This document shows positions 32,213-42,425 of a stretch of DNA of 49,714 bases, in pieces (the stretch's first letter is position 1; each line of letters opens with the position of its first letter). Position numbers and translations under genes: made by a program. The DNA is from Candidatus Hadersleviella danica (GTDB lineage: Bacteria > Chloroflexota > Anaerolineae > Promineifilales > Promineifilaceae). The stretch spans positions 1 through 49,714 of the forward strand of contig JADJSZ010000044.1 in the NCBI GenBank assembly GCA_016711405.1. The letters are read 5' to 3'. Under the pieces are notes generated by a model that saw only the letters and a list, made by a program, of their open reading frames with translations, was not told the DNA's origin and did no database searches.

Positions 32213-32401
32213 AGCGCAAGCGGAGACATAATTTCGTCAATATGCCAAAGATAGCACAATTTTTGGGCATCGTCTGTGAATGGCTGGTTCATTTGGGCAA
32301 TCTACCCATCCACATGCCCCAACTAATGCTAAAATTCACCCATACCATCCCAACCCACACTCTCCCCCTCTCTTACTCCCTTCCTCTCCACTTCTCCCCT
32401 T

Positions 32402-33779
32402 ATGCCAACTTACGACTTTTTAGCTGAATACCAGTGGCTGGAGCAAGAATTTGCCGTGCTTATCAGCAACTTCAAATATAGCTCCGAAATTAACCTGCGG
32501 CTGGAGCGCATGACCCATTTGCTGGAGTTGCTGGACAACCCGCACACCCGCTACCACTCCATCCATGTCGGCGGCACGAGCGGCAAAGGTTCCACGGCCA
32601 CCATGATTTCAGCGGGGCTAACGGCCGCTGGCTACCGCACGGGCTTGCATACCTCCCCCCATTTGCAGGTGATGAATGAGCGGCATCAGATAGACGGCCG
32701 TTACACCACCACCCGCCGCTTAGCCGAACTGTGGCGCAAAATCCGCCCCGCCATCGCCGAAGTGACCCACACCTCCCCCTTTGGCTCGCCCAGCTATTTT
32801 GAGGCGCAAGTCGCCCTGTCATTTTGCCTGTTTGCCGAAGAAGGGGTAGACGCGGCCGTGGTCGAAGTTGGTGTAGGCGGTTCGTTGGATGCCACCAATG
32901 TGTTGCCCGCCACCGTGGCCGTGCTGACCAATGTGGGGCTAGACCATACCGACATTTTGGGCGATACCGTGACCAAAATCGGCCGTGACAAGAGCGGCAT
33001 TATCAAGGCTGGGCAATTGGCCATTAGCGGCTGTTCCCAGCCCAGCGTGAAGGGGGTAATTACCCGCCGCGCCAAGCAAGTGGGGGCGACGGTGTGGCAA
33101 TTGGGGCGCGATTTCCATTACGACATCACGGCCGAGGGGCACGGCCGTTTCCGCCTGCCCGGTGCGTTTTATGATGAGGTGGCGGTGGGGTTGCCCGGCG
33201 ATTTTCAGGTGCAAAATGGGGCGGTGGCCGCCGCCGCCCTGCGTGCCTTTGAGCGGGTCACGGGCTGGCCTGTGCCTGAAGCGGCCGTGCGCCACGGCCT
33301 GACCCAAGCCCATATTGCGGGGCGGGTCGAAATTGTGCAAGAACGACCGCTGGTCATTTTGGATGGGGCGCACAACGCCGATAAGATGCGGGCGGTGACC
33401 CATTTGATGGCGCAAACCAAACGGCCGCACGGCCGCGTGATAACCGTGTTGGGGGTCAAAGCGGGCAAAGCCACGGCCGAGATGTTGCCGATGGTGGCCG
33501 AAATTAGCGATGAAATGGTGGTGACGCGCTTTATCGAAAAAGGGCTGTGGAAGCCCATCCCCCCCTGCCACGTTGGGGCAGGAGCTGGCGCAGTTGCGGC
33601 CGAACATGCCCATCCATGTGGTGGATGAGCCGCTGGCGGCCGTGGCTAAAGCCATCCAACTCGCCCGCCCCGAGGACACCATCCTCGTCACTGGCTCCCT
33701 CTACCTTGTGGGCGATGCCCGCGCCCATTGGTTCCCCCCGTTGCAATTGCTGGCGGAGATTGAGGGAATGGGGGCGTGA
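32402..33779 (+). CDS. folC: Bifunctional folylpolyglutamate/dihydrofolate synthase (one apparent indel)
   Basis: An ATP-dependent Mur-ligase-fold enzyme that adds glutamate to dihydropteroate or folates. The N-terminal NLRLERMTHLLELLDNPHTRY is typical; the P-loop is HVGGTSGKGSTATM (GTxGKGS, about residues 56-66), followed by HTSPHLQVMNERHQIDGR, VVEVGVGGSLDATNV and LDHTDILGDTVTKIGRDKSGIIK. The C-terminal domain opens with VILDGAHNADKMRAV. The frame shifts at the C7 run near 33559-33565. Removing one C gives WKPIPPATLGQELAQL and continues to the TGA at 33777-33779, with the family end LVTGSLYLVGDAR. Repaired length about 458 aa. The short-period array begins at its stop codon. Confidence 0.93.
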
Positions 33780-33829
33780 AGGACTGAGAGACTGAAAGAC
33801 TGAAAGACTTAGAGACTGAGAGACTAACT
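33779..33829. repeat. Short-period array GACTGAGA
   Basis: GGACTGAGAGACTGAAAGAC then TGAAAGACTTAGAGACTGAG, period 8, filling the gap between convergent folC and the lipoprotein gene. Related to 19721-19757. Confidence 0.75.
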
Positions 33830-35437
33830 TCACTCCCGCACCAGTTCGTTGATGTCTTCGGCGCAGACGCACGCTTCTTTGGTGATGCCGTTGCGGGTGA
33901 GCAGGCCATCGTATTCACGGCCGAGGCCGCTGGAGACCCAGCCATCGAGGTTGAACGGGGTGGAGCCATCGGCCGAGACCCAGCGGCCGTTATAACGCCG
34001 GGCAAAGTGGACATGGGTGCCGTTGGAGTAGCCCCCCTCGCACGAGGCACGGCCGAGCCTATCCCCTGCTTGCACCACCGAACCTGTGGGGATGCGCTCG
34101 GTGCTATCCACATGCCAATAGACGATGACCCAGCCTGTGCCCACAAAACCATCCCCATCTAAATCGAGCAGAACGCCGCCCATATCGCTAAAAATCACTT
34201 GGCCGGGGGCGGCGGCCGTTAGCCACTGTTCGGAGAGGTAACAGCCTCGCAACTCCGCATCGGGCGCGAAATCGAGCGAGGCCCATGCCGAACCTGAAGC
34301 CCATCCGCCATGCGGCCCGCCTGTGAGATACCACGGCACACCTTTCTCGAAGGGCAAAATGAGCGGGGGTTGGGTGATGGGTTCGGGCCAGAGCGGGTCG
34401 TAGGTGTAGGCAAAGGGGTTGCCGAAGAGACGGCCGTAGGTGGTGTAAAAGCCTGTCAGCCCCACTTCTTGCGTCCAACGGCCGTAGTTGGCGCTGTCGT
34501 GCGCGGCCAGCCATGTTTGCACGGCCGCTGTGCCATCGTTAATTTCGGGGTGAAACGAAACCCGTGAGCCATCGCCCACGACAAGGAACGAGGTGATACC
34601 CCCTTCGGCACGGCCGTAATACCCTTGGTTGATTTGGTCGGCCGCCCAGCCCAACTGCTGGTACAGCCCCCCGTAGCTGGCTTGCCCCTTGCCCATAAAA
34701 TAATCGCTCTGCACAGTTGACTCAGCTTGGCTCACCCAGCCCGTGCGGTATTCCAGCATGGCCAGCAGGAGGCGGGGATGGACGCTGTAGCGCAGGGCGA
34801 CCAGTTCGACGACTTCGGGGCCAGCCAGCCGCCGCCCTTCGATGGTGTCTTCGACGCGCAGGAGATGGCCGTTGGTGCGGCCGAGGAATTGGCGCACGTT
34901 AAAACCCCGCGCACTGGGGCCATACACCACTTCGCTATCGGGGATGAGTTTGAGATTGGGGCTGACGAGGGCGGCAGAAGCGGCCGTGGGGATGCTCAAC
35001 TGTTGGCCGACAATGAGAGTATCGGCCGAGGTCAAATTATTGGTGCGAACCAACTCCTCCACACTGCTGTTGTAGAGCTGGGCAATGTAGGCCAATGTTT
35101 CGCCAGCGGCGACGGTGTGAGGGGCGGTGGGGAGGGCATCGGCGGCCGTGTGGGGTGGGTCGGGCGTGGGTGTGCCCACATAGGCGGGTTGGGTGGGCAG
35201 GGGCACGGCCGTGGCGGCCACGGGCACATCCCCTGTGGCGGCGGGCTGTTCGGCCGTTGGGGCGCTGGGTTCGCTGGCGGGTTGTGCGTTTTCGGCCACT
35301 GTTTGGCTCGCAAAGGCAGTGGCCAACACGGGCGGTATCTCGGCCGTGGCCATGACCGTAATTTGCACGGGTGGCAACTCGGGGCGGCAACTGATGAGCA
35401 GGAGGGAAAGTAAGAAAAGGAGAGGCCAAGGTTTCAT
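33830..35437 (-). CDS. LysM- and M23-like lipoprotein
   Basis: A 535-residue lipoprotein. The signal peptide MKPWPLLFLLSLLLISC ends in a lipobox (LLIS-C, Cys17), so it is anchored on the outside of the membrane. A Pro/Ala/Thr-rich linker (to about 105) is followed by a LysM domain (HTVAAGETLAYIAQLYNSSVEELVRTNNL.., about 108-150) that binds peptidoglycan. The C-terminal domain resembles M23 endopeptidases, with PHGGWASGSAWASLDFAP (possible His and Asp metal ligands) and NGTHVHFARRYNGRW (the HxH). The spacing is looser than in active LytM enzymes, so it may be degenerate. Start chosen at the signal peptide; the longer frame upstream is a CATTTGTC-type repeat. Confidence 0.87.
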   Translation of the reverse strand: MKPWPLLFLLSLLLISCRPELPPVQITVMATAEIPPVLATAFASQTVAENAQPASEPSAPTAEQPAATGDVPVAATAVPLPTQPAYVGTPTPDPPHTAADALPTAPHTVAAGETLAYIAQLYNSSVEELVRTNNLTSADTLIVGQQLSIPTAASAALVSPNLKLIPDSEVVYGPSARGFNVRQFLGRTNGHLLRVEDTIEGRRLAGPEVVELVALRYSVHPRLLLAMLEYRTGWVSQAESTVQSDYFMGKGQASYGGLYQQLGWAADQINQGYYGRAEGGITSFLVVGDGSRVSFHPEINDGTAAVQTWLAAHDSANYGRWTQEVGLTGFYTTYGRLFGNPFAYTYDPLWPEPITQPPLILPFEKGVPWYLTGGPHGGWASGSAWASLDFAPDAELRGCYLSEQWLTAAAPGQVIFSDMGGVLLDLDGDGFVGTGWVIVYWHVDSTERIPTGSVVQAGDRLGRASCEGGYSNGTHVHFARRYNGRWVSADGSTPFNLDGWVSSGLGREYDGLLTRNGITKEACVCAEDINELVRE

Positions 35438-35468
35438 AGGGGGGTAATTGTAGCTTGGTTTTTTGGGG

Positions 35469-35528
35469 TTTGTCATTTGTCCTTGGTCATTTGTCATTTG
35501 TCATTTGCTCCCCTGCTCCCCTGCCCCC
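35469..35528. repeat. Short-period array TCATTTG / CTCCCCTG
   Basis: TTTGTCATTTGTCCTTGGTC then ATTTGTCATTTGTCATTTG, period 7, followed by GCTCCCCTGCTCCCCTGCCC. In the divergent promoter region between the lipoprotein and VanW genes. Confidence 0.7.
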
Positions 35529-35587
35529 ATTGTGGATTACAGATTAGAAGATATGCGAGCGAACCCTGCGGCCGTTAGAATAGTCCT

Positions 35588-37497
35588 ATGGAACAACAAC
35601 TTACCCAACCGACGAAAATTTCTGTGTGGCACAAACTGCGCTGGTTTAGCTTAGGGCCAATTACGGGGCTGGTTTTGCTCCTGCTGGCCACGAGCGCGAC
35701 GGCCGCCACTTACCAAACCGAACACCAAGACCTCATCTTTGCGGGGGTGGCGGTGGCGGGGGTGGATGTGGGCGGGCTGACCGAGGCGCAGGCGGCCGAA
35801 AAATTGCAATCGGCCGTGCAAATTGCGGCCGAAAGCGACCTTGTCGTACTGCGCGATAGCGCCACGGGGCAGGAATGGCGTTTTTCGCCCGAGGAGTTGG
35901 GGTTGCAGTTGGATGCCCGCGCCACGGCCGCCAATGCGTTCAGCATCGGCCGAACGGGGGATGTGCAGGCGCAGTGGCAAGCACAATTTGCGGGCTGGTT
36001 CTATGGGCTTTCGGCCGCGCCTGTCGTCATTTTGGATGAGCGGCATTTGCTGGGGGTGTTGGATGAAATCGCGGCCGAGATTGGGCAAATGCCCATCAAC
36101 GCTTCGATTCAACTGGAGGAAGACAGCGTGGATTTTATGTCCAGCCAAGTGGGGCGGGTGCTGGATAAAGCGGATGCGTACAACCGCCTCTTGCCCCTGT
36201 TGAGCCAAATCCAACCTGTGGAATTGGAATTGTTGGTGCATGAAAGCCTGCCCCAAGTGCGGGATGCGGCGCCAGCGGCCAGCCAATTGCGCCACATGCT
36301 CAGCGGCCCTGTCCATTTTTACCTGCAATCCCCCCTTGATGGGGTGGATTTGCACAGCCTGACCATCTCCGAAGCGACGTTGCGGGAGTGGTTGCGGGTG
36401 CAGTTGGTGGAAAACGAGGCGGGCCAAGCTGAATACGACATTTTTTATGATGAGGTCGCCTTGCGCCAATGGCTGGATGGCATTGCCCCCCAAATTGCGC
36501 GGAACCCGAAAATGCGCGGTTTTATTTTGATGACCCAACGCGGCAGTTGGTGGTGGTGGAGGAGCATGTCAACGGCCGTCGGCTGAACATCGAAGCGACG
36601 CTGGCCCAGTTCCATGCCCAAGTGCAAACGGCCAATCGCTCCATCCCGCTGGTGGTGGAGGAGATTTTGCCTGTGGTGCATAGCGGTATCACGGCCGAGG
36701 AGTTGGGCATTACCGAACTTGTTTCGGAGCGGACGACGTGGTTTTATGGCTCGTCTAGCGAGCGCAAGCACAACATTGCTCGTTCGGCCGCCAATTTTTA
36801 TGGCATTGTGATTGCCCCCGGCGAGGAGTTCTCGTTTAACAAATACTTGGGCGATATTAGCGAGGAAGATGGCTACAAGCCCGCCCTGATTATTTACGGG
36901 GGACAAACCATCGAAGGGTTGGGCGGTGGTGTGTGCCAAGTGAGCACGACGCTGTTCCAAGCAGTTTTTTGGGGTGGCTACGATTTGGGTTCGCGCCTCC
37001 CCCACGCTTACCGGGTGGGGTATTACGACGATGGCGAAGGGCCGGGAATGGATGCGACGGTCTTTACGCCGTTGGTGGATTTCACATTCACCAACAACAC
37101 GGAGCATTATTTGCTCATCGAAAACTATTACAACCAAGAGTTTGAGTCGCTGACGTTTAAGATTTACAGTACGGGCATTGGCCGTCGGGTGGAAAAATCC
37201 ACCCCTGTCTTTGAAAACGTGCAACCCCCCTTGGCCGACCGCTGGGAATATGATGCGACGTTGGCTCCGGGGACGCTGAAGCAAGTTGAATGGGCGGCCG
37301 AGGGGGCGCGAGTCATCGTCGAGCGCACTGTTTACAACTTTGCGGATGAGTTACGCGACCAAGATATTTTGGTAAGCGACTATATTCCGTGGGGCAATGT
37401 GTATCAGTATGGCCCCGATGTGAATATCAACAATTTGCCCCGCAATTGGCGCGATTTGCTGGATGAAAACCAAGGGGAGATTAACCTGAACGATTAA
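35588..37497 (+). CDS. VanW family protein with peptidoglycan-binding-like repeats (one apparent indel)
   Basis: An exported cell-envelope protein of about 636 aa after repair. One N-terminal hydrophobic segment (LGPITGLVLLLLATSATAA) anchors it. Residues about 50-330 hold two YoaR-like/peptidoglycan-binding_4-type domains (VAVAGVDVGGLTEAQAAEKL; FSPEELGLQLD). From about 370 the VanW domain runs: SERTTWFYGSSSERKHNIARSA, IAPGEEFSFNKYLGDISEEDGYK, and GGGVCQVSTTLFQAVFWGG. The break near 36508 (CCCGAAAATGCG) is cured by one G, giving RNPENARFYFDD. The family is linked to envelope maintenance, but its biochemical activity is unknown. The 155-bp repeat element begins at its TAA. Confidence 0.9.
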
Positions 37498-37652
37498 GGC
37501 CATTTCCCCAATTTAACTATCCTGAGGGGAACTACTCTTTAGATACGAATTTCACGAATGACACGAATCCTCCCGAAGCTAATTCGTAAAATTCGTGTCA
37601 TTCGTGTCTCAGGTTAACTTGATTGGACTCTTTTTCGGCACGACTCTAATTC
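37495..37652 (+). repeat. 155-bp interspersed element, copy B
   Basis: TAAGGCCATTTCCCCAATTT, AACTATCCTGAGGGG, ATACGAATTTCACGAATGAC, then ATTCGTAAAATTCGTGTCAT and TCGTGTCTCAGGTTAACTTG, ATTGGACTC. Same block order as 24611-24765. Here the element's TAA is the stop codon of the VanW gene. Confidence 0.9.
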
Positions 37653-37677
37653 GCAAGGGGTTCGGGGCCTCGAACGT

Positions 37678-38343
37678 TTATGTTCCCAACGCGAAGCTAA
37701 ATAATTCATAAATCAATGCACCGCCACCCGCAATGAGAAAGGTAAAGTAGAGGATGGTGACGACATTGGCATGCCCCAGCAAAACGGAGATGCCGTCTTG
37801 CTGGATAAAGCCAATGGCAAAAAAGAGCAGAGCCACGGCCGGAACCGTGTTGCTAAACGGGATGAAGCCAAAAGGAGCCATGAGCAGGAGCGCCCCCAAG
37901 ACAAACCCCACATTGTTGAGGATGTTAAAGCCTCTGGTCAGCACCCAACTGGAGCGATGCGGCCGACTAATTTTCTCGAGGCGATGAACCCATGTAAAGG
38001 CACGCTGGAGAGCGGCACCGAGCTTATCCGTGGCAATGACCCGCTTTTGGATTTTGTTGGGTAGCCAAACGTTTTGGCCAAAAAGTCGGCTAAGGCCGAT
38101 AAGCAGGATGACCGCCCCAAACACCGTGCTGACCCCCGGAATAGAAACGGGCACGAGAAAAATAAGATTGAGGAAGATGACAAACAGCATCAGGCTGTCC
38201 TTCCCAATCAGGTCTCGGATTTCAGCCAAGGTCATTCCTTCGGGGCTGTTGGGCAATTGGCTGACGATGAATTTAAGCTTTTCGCCCAGCGAATTTTCCG
38301 CTGGGGCAAGTGGGTAATCAAGGATTTGGTCTTCGTAATTCAT
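37678..38343 (-). CDS. ExoD family membrane protein
   Basis: A 221-residue protein of the exopolysaccharide-synthesis ExoD family. The soluble N-terminus LGEKLKFIVSQLPNSPEGMTLAEIRDLIGKDS is followed by helices at about 52-75 (LMLFVIFLNLIFLVPVSIPGVSTVFG), 80-95, 150-180 and 190-217. The VPxxxPGxS-like turn in the first helix pair is the most conserved family feature. Rhizobial ExoD affects exopolysaccharide production and alkaline tolerance; the molecular role is unknown. The start MNYEDQ is preferred because the longer frame runs antiparallel through the intergenic repeat into the P-type ATPase gene. Confidence 0.87.
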   Translation of the reverse strand: MNYEDQILDYPLAPAENSLGEKLKFIVSQLPNSPEGMTLAEIRDLIGKDSLMLFVIFLNLIFLVPVSIPGVSTVFGAVILLIGLSRLFGQNVWLPNKIQKRVIATDKLGAALQRAFTWVHRLEKISRPHRSSWVLTRGFNILNNVGFVLGALLLMAPFGFIPFSNTVPAVALLFFAIGFIQQDGISVLLGHANVVTILYFTFLIAGGGALIYELFSFALGT

Positions 38344-38379
38344 GGGGGGATAGTTTTGCGAGAGTTGTAATGTTGAGGT

Positions 38380-38460
38380 TCGAGCTTGGACAGGAGACGG
38401 GGGACTAGAGACCGTGATGCGCTCGAGGCCCCCGTCCCTTGTCAACATGTCCGAGACACC
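38380..38460. repeat. Foldback element, GGACAGGAGACGGGGG type
   Basis: TTGGACAGGAGACGGGGGAC pairs with GCCCCCGTCCCTTGTC and CATGTCC. Related to the GGGACAGGAC part of the GGCATGGTTC family. Lies at the 3' end of the ATPase gene. Confidence 0.65.
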
Positions 38461-38462
38461 AA

Positions 38463-41191
38463 TTAGCGTTGGGCGCGGCGCAGGAGGAGCTTTTCTAATT
38501 CGATGGCCCAGAAGATGATGCTCCCCAAGCCCGCACAAATGAGTAGTTCGGTGAGGGTGAGGGGCACTGTGTAGAAGAATTGCTGGGCAAAGGGCAGGTA
38601 GACCACGGCCAGTTGCAGGAGCAGAACCACGGCCGCCAACCCCAACAAGGTCGGGTTGCTCCGCCAATGGGGGCTGAAGAACGATTCTTGGGAGGAGCGG
38701 GAGGCAAGGGCTTGCCCAATTTGCAGAAAGGCCAAGGTGGTGAAGAGCATCGTTTGCCATGTACTCAGTTCGCCATCGGCTGGGCTGAAGAAGAAGTAAG
38801 CCAAGCCTAGCCCAATGACCCCAATGAGTGAGCCAATCCAGAGCAGCTGTTGCCCAAGGCCACCGCTGAAAAAGCTGGCTTGCGGGGGGCGAGGCGGCCG
38901 TTGCATGACCCCTTTCTCGGCCGATTCCAGCCCCAGCCCCAACCCCAACAACCCATCCGTGAGCAGATTGAGCCACAGCAATTGCAACGGTTGCAAGGCC
39001 ACGGCAATGCCCATAATAGGGGCGATGAGCATGACCAACACCTTGCCCAAGTTGCCCGCAATGGAGAATTTGACGAAGCGGCGCAAGTTGTCGTAAATAA
39101 CCCGCCCCTCCTCCACGGAGGCGACGATGGTGGCAAAGTTGTCGTTGAGCAACACCATTTCGGACGCTTCTTTGGAGACATCCGTGCCCGTGATGCCCAT
39201 CGCAATACCAATATCCGCTTTGCGGAGAGCGGGCGAATCGTTCACCCCGTCACCCGTCATGGCGACGATGTGGCCATGTTTTTGCAACGCTTCGACGATG
39301 CGGAGTTTGTGTTCGGGGGAGACGCGGGCGTAGACGGAGACTTCCAGCACGGCCGCTTCAAACTCTTCCGCGCTCATTTGGTCGAGCATGACCCCCGTTT
39401 TGACACGGCCGTTGTCGCTAATGCCCAAATCGTAGGCGATAAAGTTGGCCGTTAGGGGGTGGTCACCCGTAATCATAATGGGGCGGATGCCTGCTTGGCG
39501 GCAGGTGGCTACGGCCGCTTTCACTTCGGCGCGGGGCGGGTCTATCATGCCCACCAGCCCGACAAAAGTAAGGTCTCTTTCTAGCTTATCGGTGGGGGTT
39601 GCCAACCAGTTCAGAGCCAGACCCAAGACGCGCATCCCCTTTTGGGCCATTTCATCATTGGCCACTTGGATGCGAGTTTGCCACGTCTCGTCCAGCGGTT
39701 GCAGTCCCTCTTCGGTCCAAATTTGGGTGGCTAAGGCCAACATGCCATCTACCGCTCCTTTGGTGAGGGCGAGGTAGGGCTTGCTGGGGTGCAACAGGGC
39801 GCCATGACCGACGTAACTTGGTCGGCCGAGGGGAGTTTGTGGACGGTCGTCATCCGCTTGCGATCGGAATCGAAGGGGAGTTCGGCCGTGCGGGGAAGAT
39901 TTGGTTGAGTTCGGCCGTTTTCAGCCCCGCTTGTTCGGCCACCAGCAACGCCCCCTTCCGTGGGATCGCCCAAAAAGCCATACCGCCCAGTCTCGGGGTC
40001 GGGCAAGAGCGAGGCATCGTTGCATAGTGCGCCCGTCATCAGGGTGAAGGCGATGGCCGAAGGGCGGCCGTCGAATAAGTTGGGATGGGTTTCAAAGGCG
40101 CGTAGGGTTGGGTCGTGGCTCTCGCCCGTGCCCGCCAGCTCCAAATAGTGCCCCGCCACGTCAATCACGGTCACTGTCATGCGGTTAACGGTGAGCGTGC
40201 CCGTTTTATCGGAGCAAATAACGGTGACGGAGCCGAGGGTTTCCACGGCCGGCAATTTGCGGATGAGCGCACTGCGGCGCAACATGCGCTGTGCCCCCAA
40301 GGCAAGGGTGATGGTGACGACGGCCGGCAACCCCTCGGGCACGACAGCCACGGCCACGGCGACGGCTGTCAGGAACATATCGGCCAACGGTTGCCCCATC
40401 CACACCCCAATGAGCAGAACCAACACGGCCGCGCCCACCCCCGCCAAGGCCAGCAATTGCCCAATGCGGTTGAGTTGGTGCTGGAGCGGGGTGGTGGTTT
40501 CGCCCACGCTCTGGATGAGGGTGGCGATTTTGCCCAGTTCGGTGTTCATGCCCGTGCTGGTGATGATGACCGTGCCTCGGCCGTAGGTGACGGTGGTGCC
40601 CGTGTAAACCATGTTGCGCCGGTCGCCAAGGGGCAAGTTGGGGGTGGGGTAAGGGGTAGGGTCTTTTTCGACGGGTTCCGATTCGCCTGTCAGCGCCGAT
40701 TCTTGGACGCGCAGGTTGGCCGATTCGAGAAGACGGCCGTCGGCGGGCACTGTATTGCCCGCTTCGAGTAGCACCACATCACCCGACACGAGTTGTTGGG
40801 CGGGCAGTTCGAGGAGGCGGCCGTCGCGCCGCACGCGCACAATGGGCACGGAGAGCTTTTTGAGGGCGGCCATTGCCTGTTCGGCGCGATATTCTTGGAC
40901 GAAACCCAAGAGGACGAACAAGACGACAATGGCGCCAATGGCGATCGCTTCGGTGCTTTTGCCCAAGAGGGCAGAGATGACGACGGCCGCGATGAGAATC
41001 AGCACCATCATGTTGCTGACTTGTTCCCATAGCAACACCCACGGGGATTTGCCCCCTTTGTCTATTAGTTCGTTGCGGCCGTGGGTGGCCAATCGTTCGG
41101 CGGCAGAAGCGGCCGTCAATCCATTTTGGTCATCACTGGTCAATTGCTCCACAACTTCAGTTGTCGTTAGGGTGTGCCATAGTTGGGTCAT
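38463..41191 (-). CDS. P-type cation-transporting ATPase, calcium-pump-like (apparent indels)
   Basis: A PII-type ATPase of about 909 aa after repair. N-terminal WHTLTTTEVVEQLTSDDQNGLT and ERLATHGRNEL are the cation-ATPase N domain; ALTGESEPVEK is the actuator motif; the phosphorylation site is ICSDKTGTLTVNRM (Asp near residue 329). KGA, GDPTEG and PFDSDRKRM form the nucleotide domain; MTGDGVNDSPALRKADIGIAMG is the hinge. The frame breaks at three places: an extra G in GAAGGGGGC (39955), a lost C in CTTCCCCGC (39891) that restores it, and a lost base near 39800. Repaired protein reads GDPTEGALLVAEQAGL and LHPSKPYLALTKGAVD. Likely exports Ca2+ or Mn2+. It starts directly at the stop of the AI-2E-family gene. 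Confidence 0.9.
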
Positions 41192-42253
41192 TTAGGAATC
41201 CTTTTGGTATTCAAGGGTTAAGGGGAAGGGTAATTCGGGCTGGTTTTGGGCGAGCGCAGGGGATGGGGTTTCAAGGGGGAGTTCGATTGGGGGCGCAAAG
41301 GGGGGCTGGTCAGCCATCCAGCGTTTGTAAAAATGGAGGGCAAGGAATTTGGCGCTGGCCAGTGCCGGCACACTAATCAGGGCGCCCAAAACGCCTGTAA
41401 AAATGAGGCTGGCAATGAGGGTGACGATAACCACGCCCGAATGGAGTTTGAGCGCTTGGCCCATGTATTGCGGCCGTAGCCATAAATTATCCACCTGCTG
41501 AATGGCCGCATAGACCACGAGCAGGAAGAGAACCAACCCAATGGGCGAAAGAGGAAGCCATCCCTGCCGATAAAGCCAGATGATGAGGACGTTGCTGATG
41601 ATGATGAGCACGCCCAAGACGGCAAAAATGAGTAGTTGCACCCGCAAAAAGATGCCCCAAATCTCGTTTAAACCTGTCCACACTTCATCCACTTCTTCAT
41701 GGTGCGCTTGGGGCAAAAGGTTAATGAGCATGGGCTTGATGAGCACGCCATCGCGCAAAAAGTAGTACAGGCTGACCAAAATAACCAAGCTCCACAACAG
41801 GTTATTGGTGAGACCCCCCAGCAGGCTATCGGAGGAAAGGGAGATACCGCTGAGGGCGTTGCTGGCTGATTGCTCGAGGTAGCTGTACAAAAATTCTGGT
41901 TCAATGACGAAGCCCGGTAGGTAGAGGGGCTGTTTGAGCCAGTCGAGCAGGGCCGTGGAAGCGGCCGTTAGCTCCTCACTCCAATGGGGAATTTGGTCGA
42001 ACAAAAACGCCCCCGAGAAATAAATGAGCGACAAGAGGAGCAGTAAAAAGGTGATGTAGACGATAGTTGCGGCGATACGGCGATTAAACGCCCCTCGTTT
42101 GGCAACCCAATTGACGGCGGGATTGAGCAAATAGGCCACCAAACCCGCTACCAACAGCGACCGCCACAACGCCCCTGTGATGACCAGCAAGGCCACCACG
42201 GTTAGGGTTATCAGGAATCCTAAAATAAGATGTGTTGCTGTCCAGTTTTTCAT
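41192..42253 (-). CDS. AI-2E/PerM family transporter
   Basis: A 353-residue membrane protein with about eight helices. The N-terminal LLVAGLVAYLLNPAVNWVAKR is the family's signature, with an LSGISLSSDSLLGGLTNNLLWSLVI stretch and YYFLRDGVL in the middle and AIQQVDNLWLRPQYMGQALKLHSGVVIVTLI near the C-terminus. Family members move autoinducer-2, ions or other small solutes. AGGAGATG precedes the ATG. Its stop codon (TAA) is immediately followed by the ATG of the P-type ATPase, so they are cotranscribed and probably translationally coupled, which hints at a joint role in cation handling. Confidence 0.93.
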   Translation of the reverse strand: MKNWTATHLILGFLITLTVVALLVITGALWRSLLVAGLVAYLLNPAVNWVAKRGAFNRRIAATIVYITFLLLLLSLIYFSGAFLFDQIPHWSEELTAASTALLDWLKQPLYLPGFVIEPEFLYSYLEQSASNALSGISLSSDSLLGGLTNNLLWSLVILVSLYYFLRDGVLIKPMLINLLPQAHHEEVDEVWTGLNEIWGIFLRVQLLIFAVLGVLIIISNVLIIWLYRQGWLPLSPIGLVLFLLVVYAAIQQVDNLWLRPQYMGQALKLHSGVVIVTLIASLIFTGVLGALISVPALASAKFLALHFYKRWMADQPPFAPPIELPLETPSPALAQNQPELPFPLTLEYQKDS

Positions 42254-42298
42254 ACGCCATCTCCTCAGATGATATTTCAGTGACGCACGGTATTATTG

Positions 42299-42425
42299 CA
42301 AGGCATGGTTCTTGGCTCCCCAAAGCGTAGCTCTATAAATTTTGACTAGGGACAGGACAGGACCACATTCCTTGCCCAGTCCCCTCTTGTCCCTCCCCTG
42401 TCCCCATTCCCTTGTCCTTAATTGC
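42299..42425. repeat. GGCATGGTTC/GGGACTTGG family, copy 3
   Basis: AAGGCATGGTTCTTGGCTCC, CCAAAGCGTAGCTCTATAAA, TTTTGACTAGGGACAGGACA, then the inverted CCCAGTCCCCTCTTGTCCCT, CCCCTGTCCCC. Header matches 22911 and 25513. Between divergent genes. Confidence 0.8.

Noticed and set aside
38344..38976. Long N-terminal extension of the ExoD protein
   Set aside because: It overlaps the 3' end of the P-type ATPase gene in another frame and the intergenic repeat; ExoD length fits the start at 38343.
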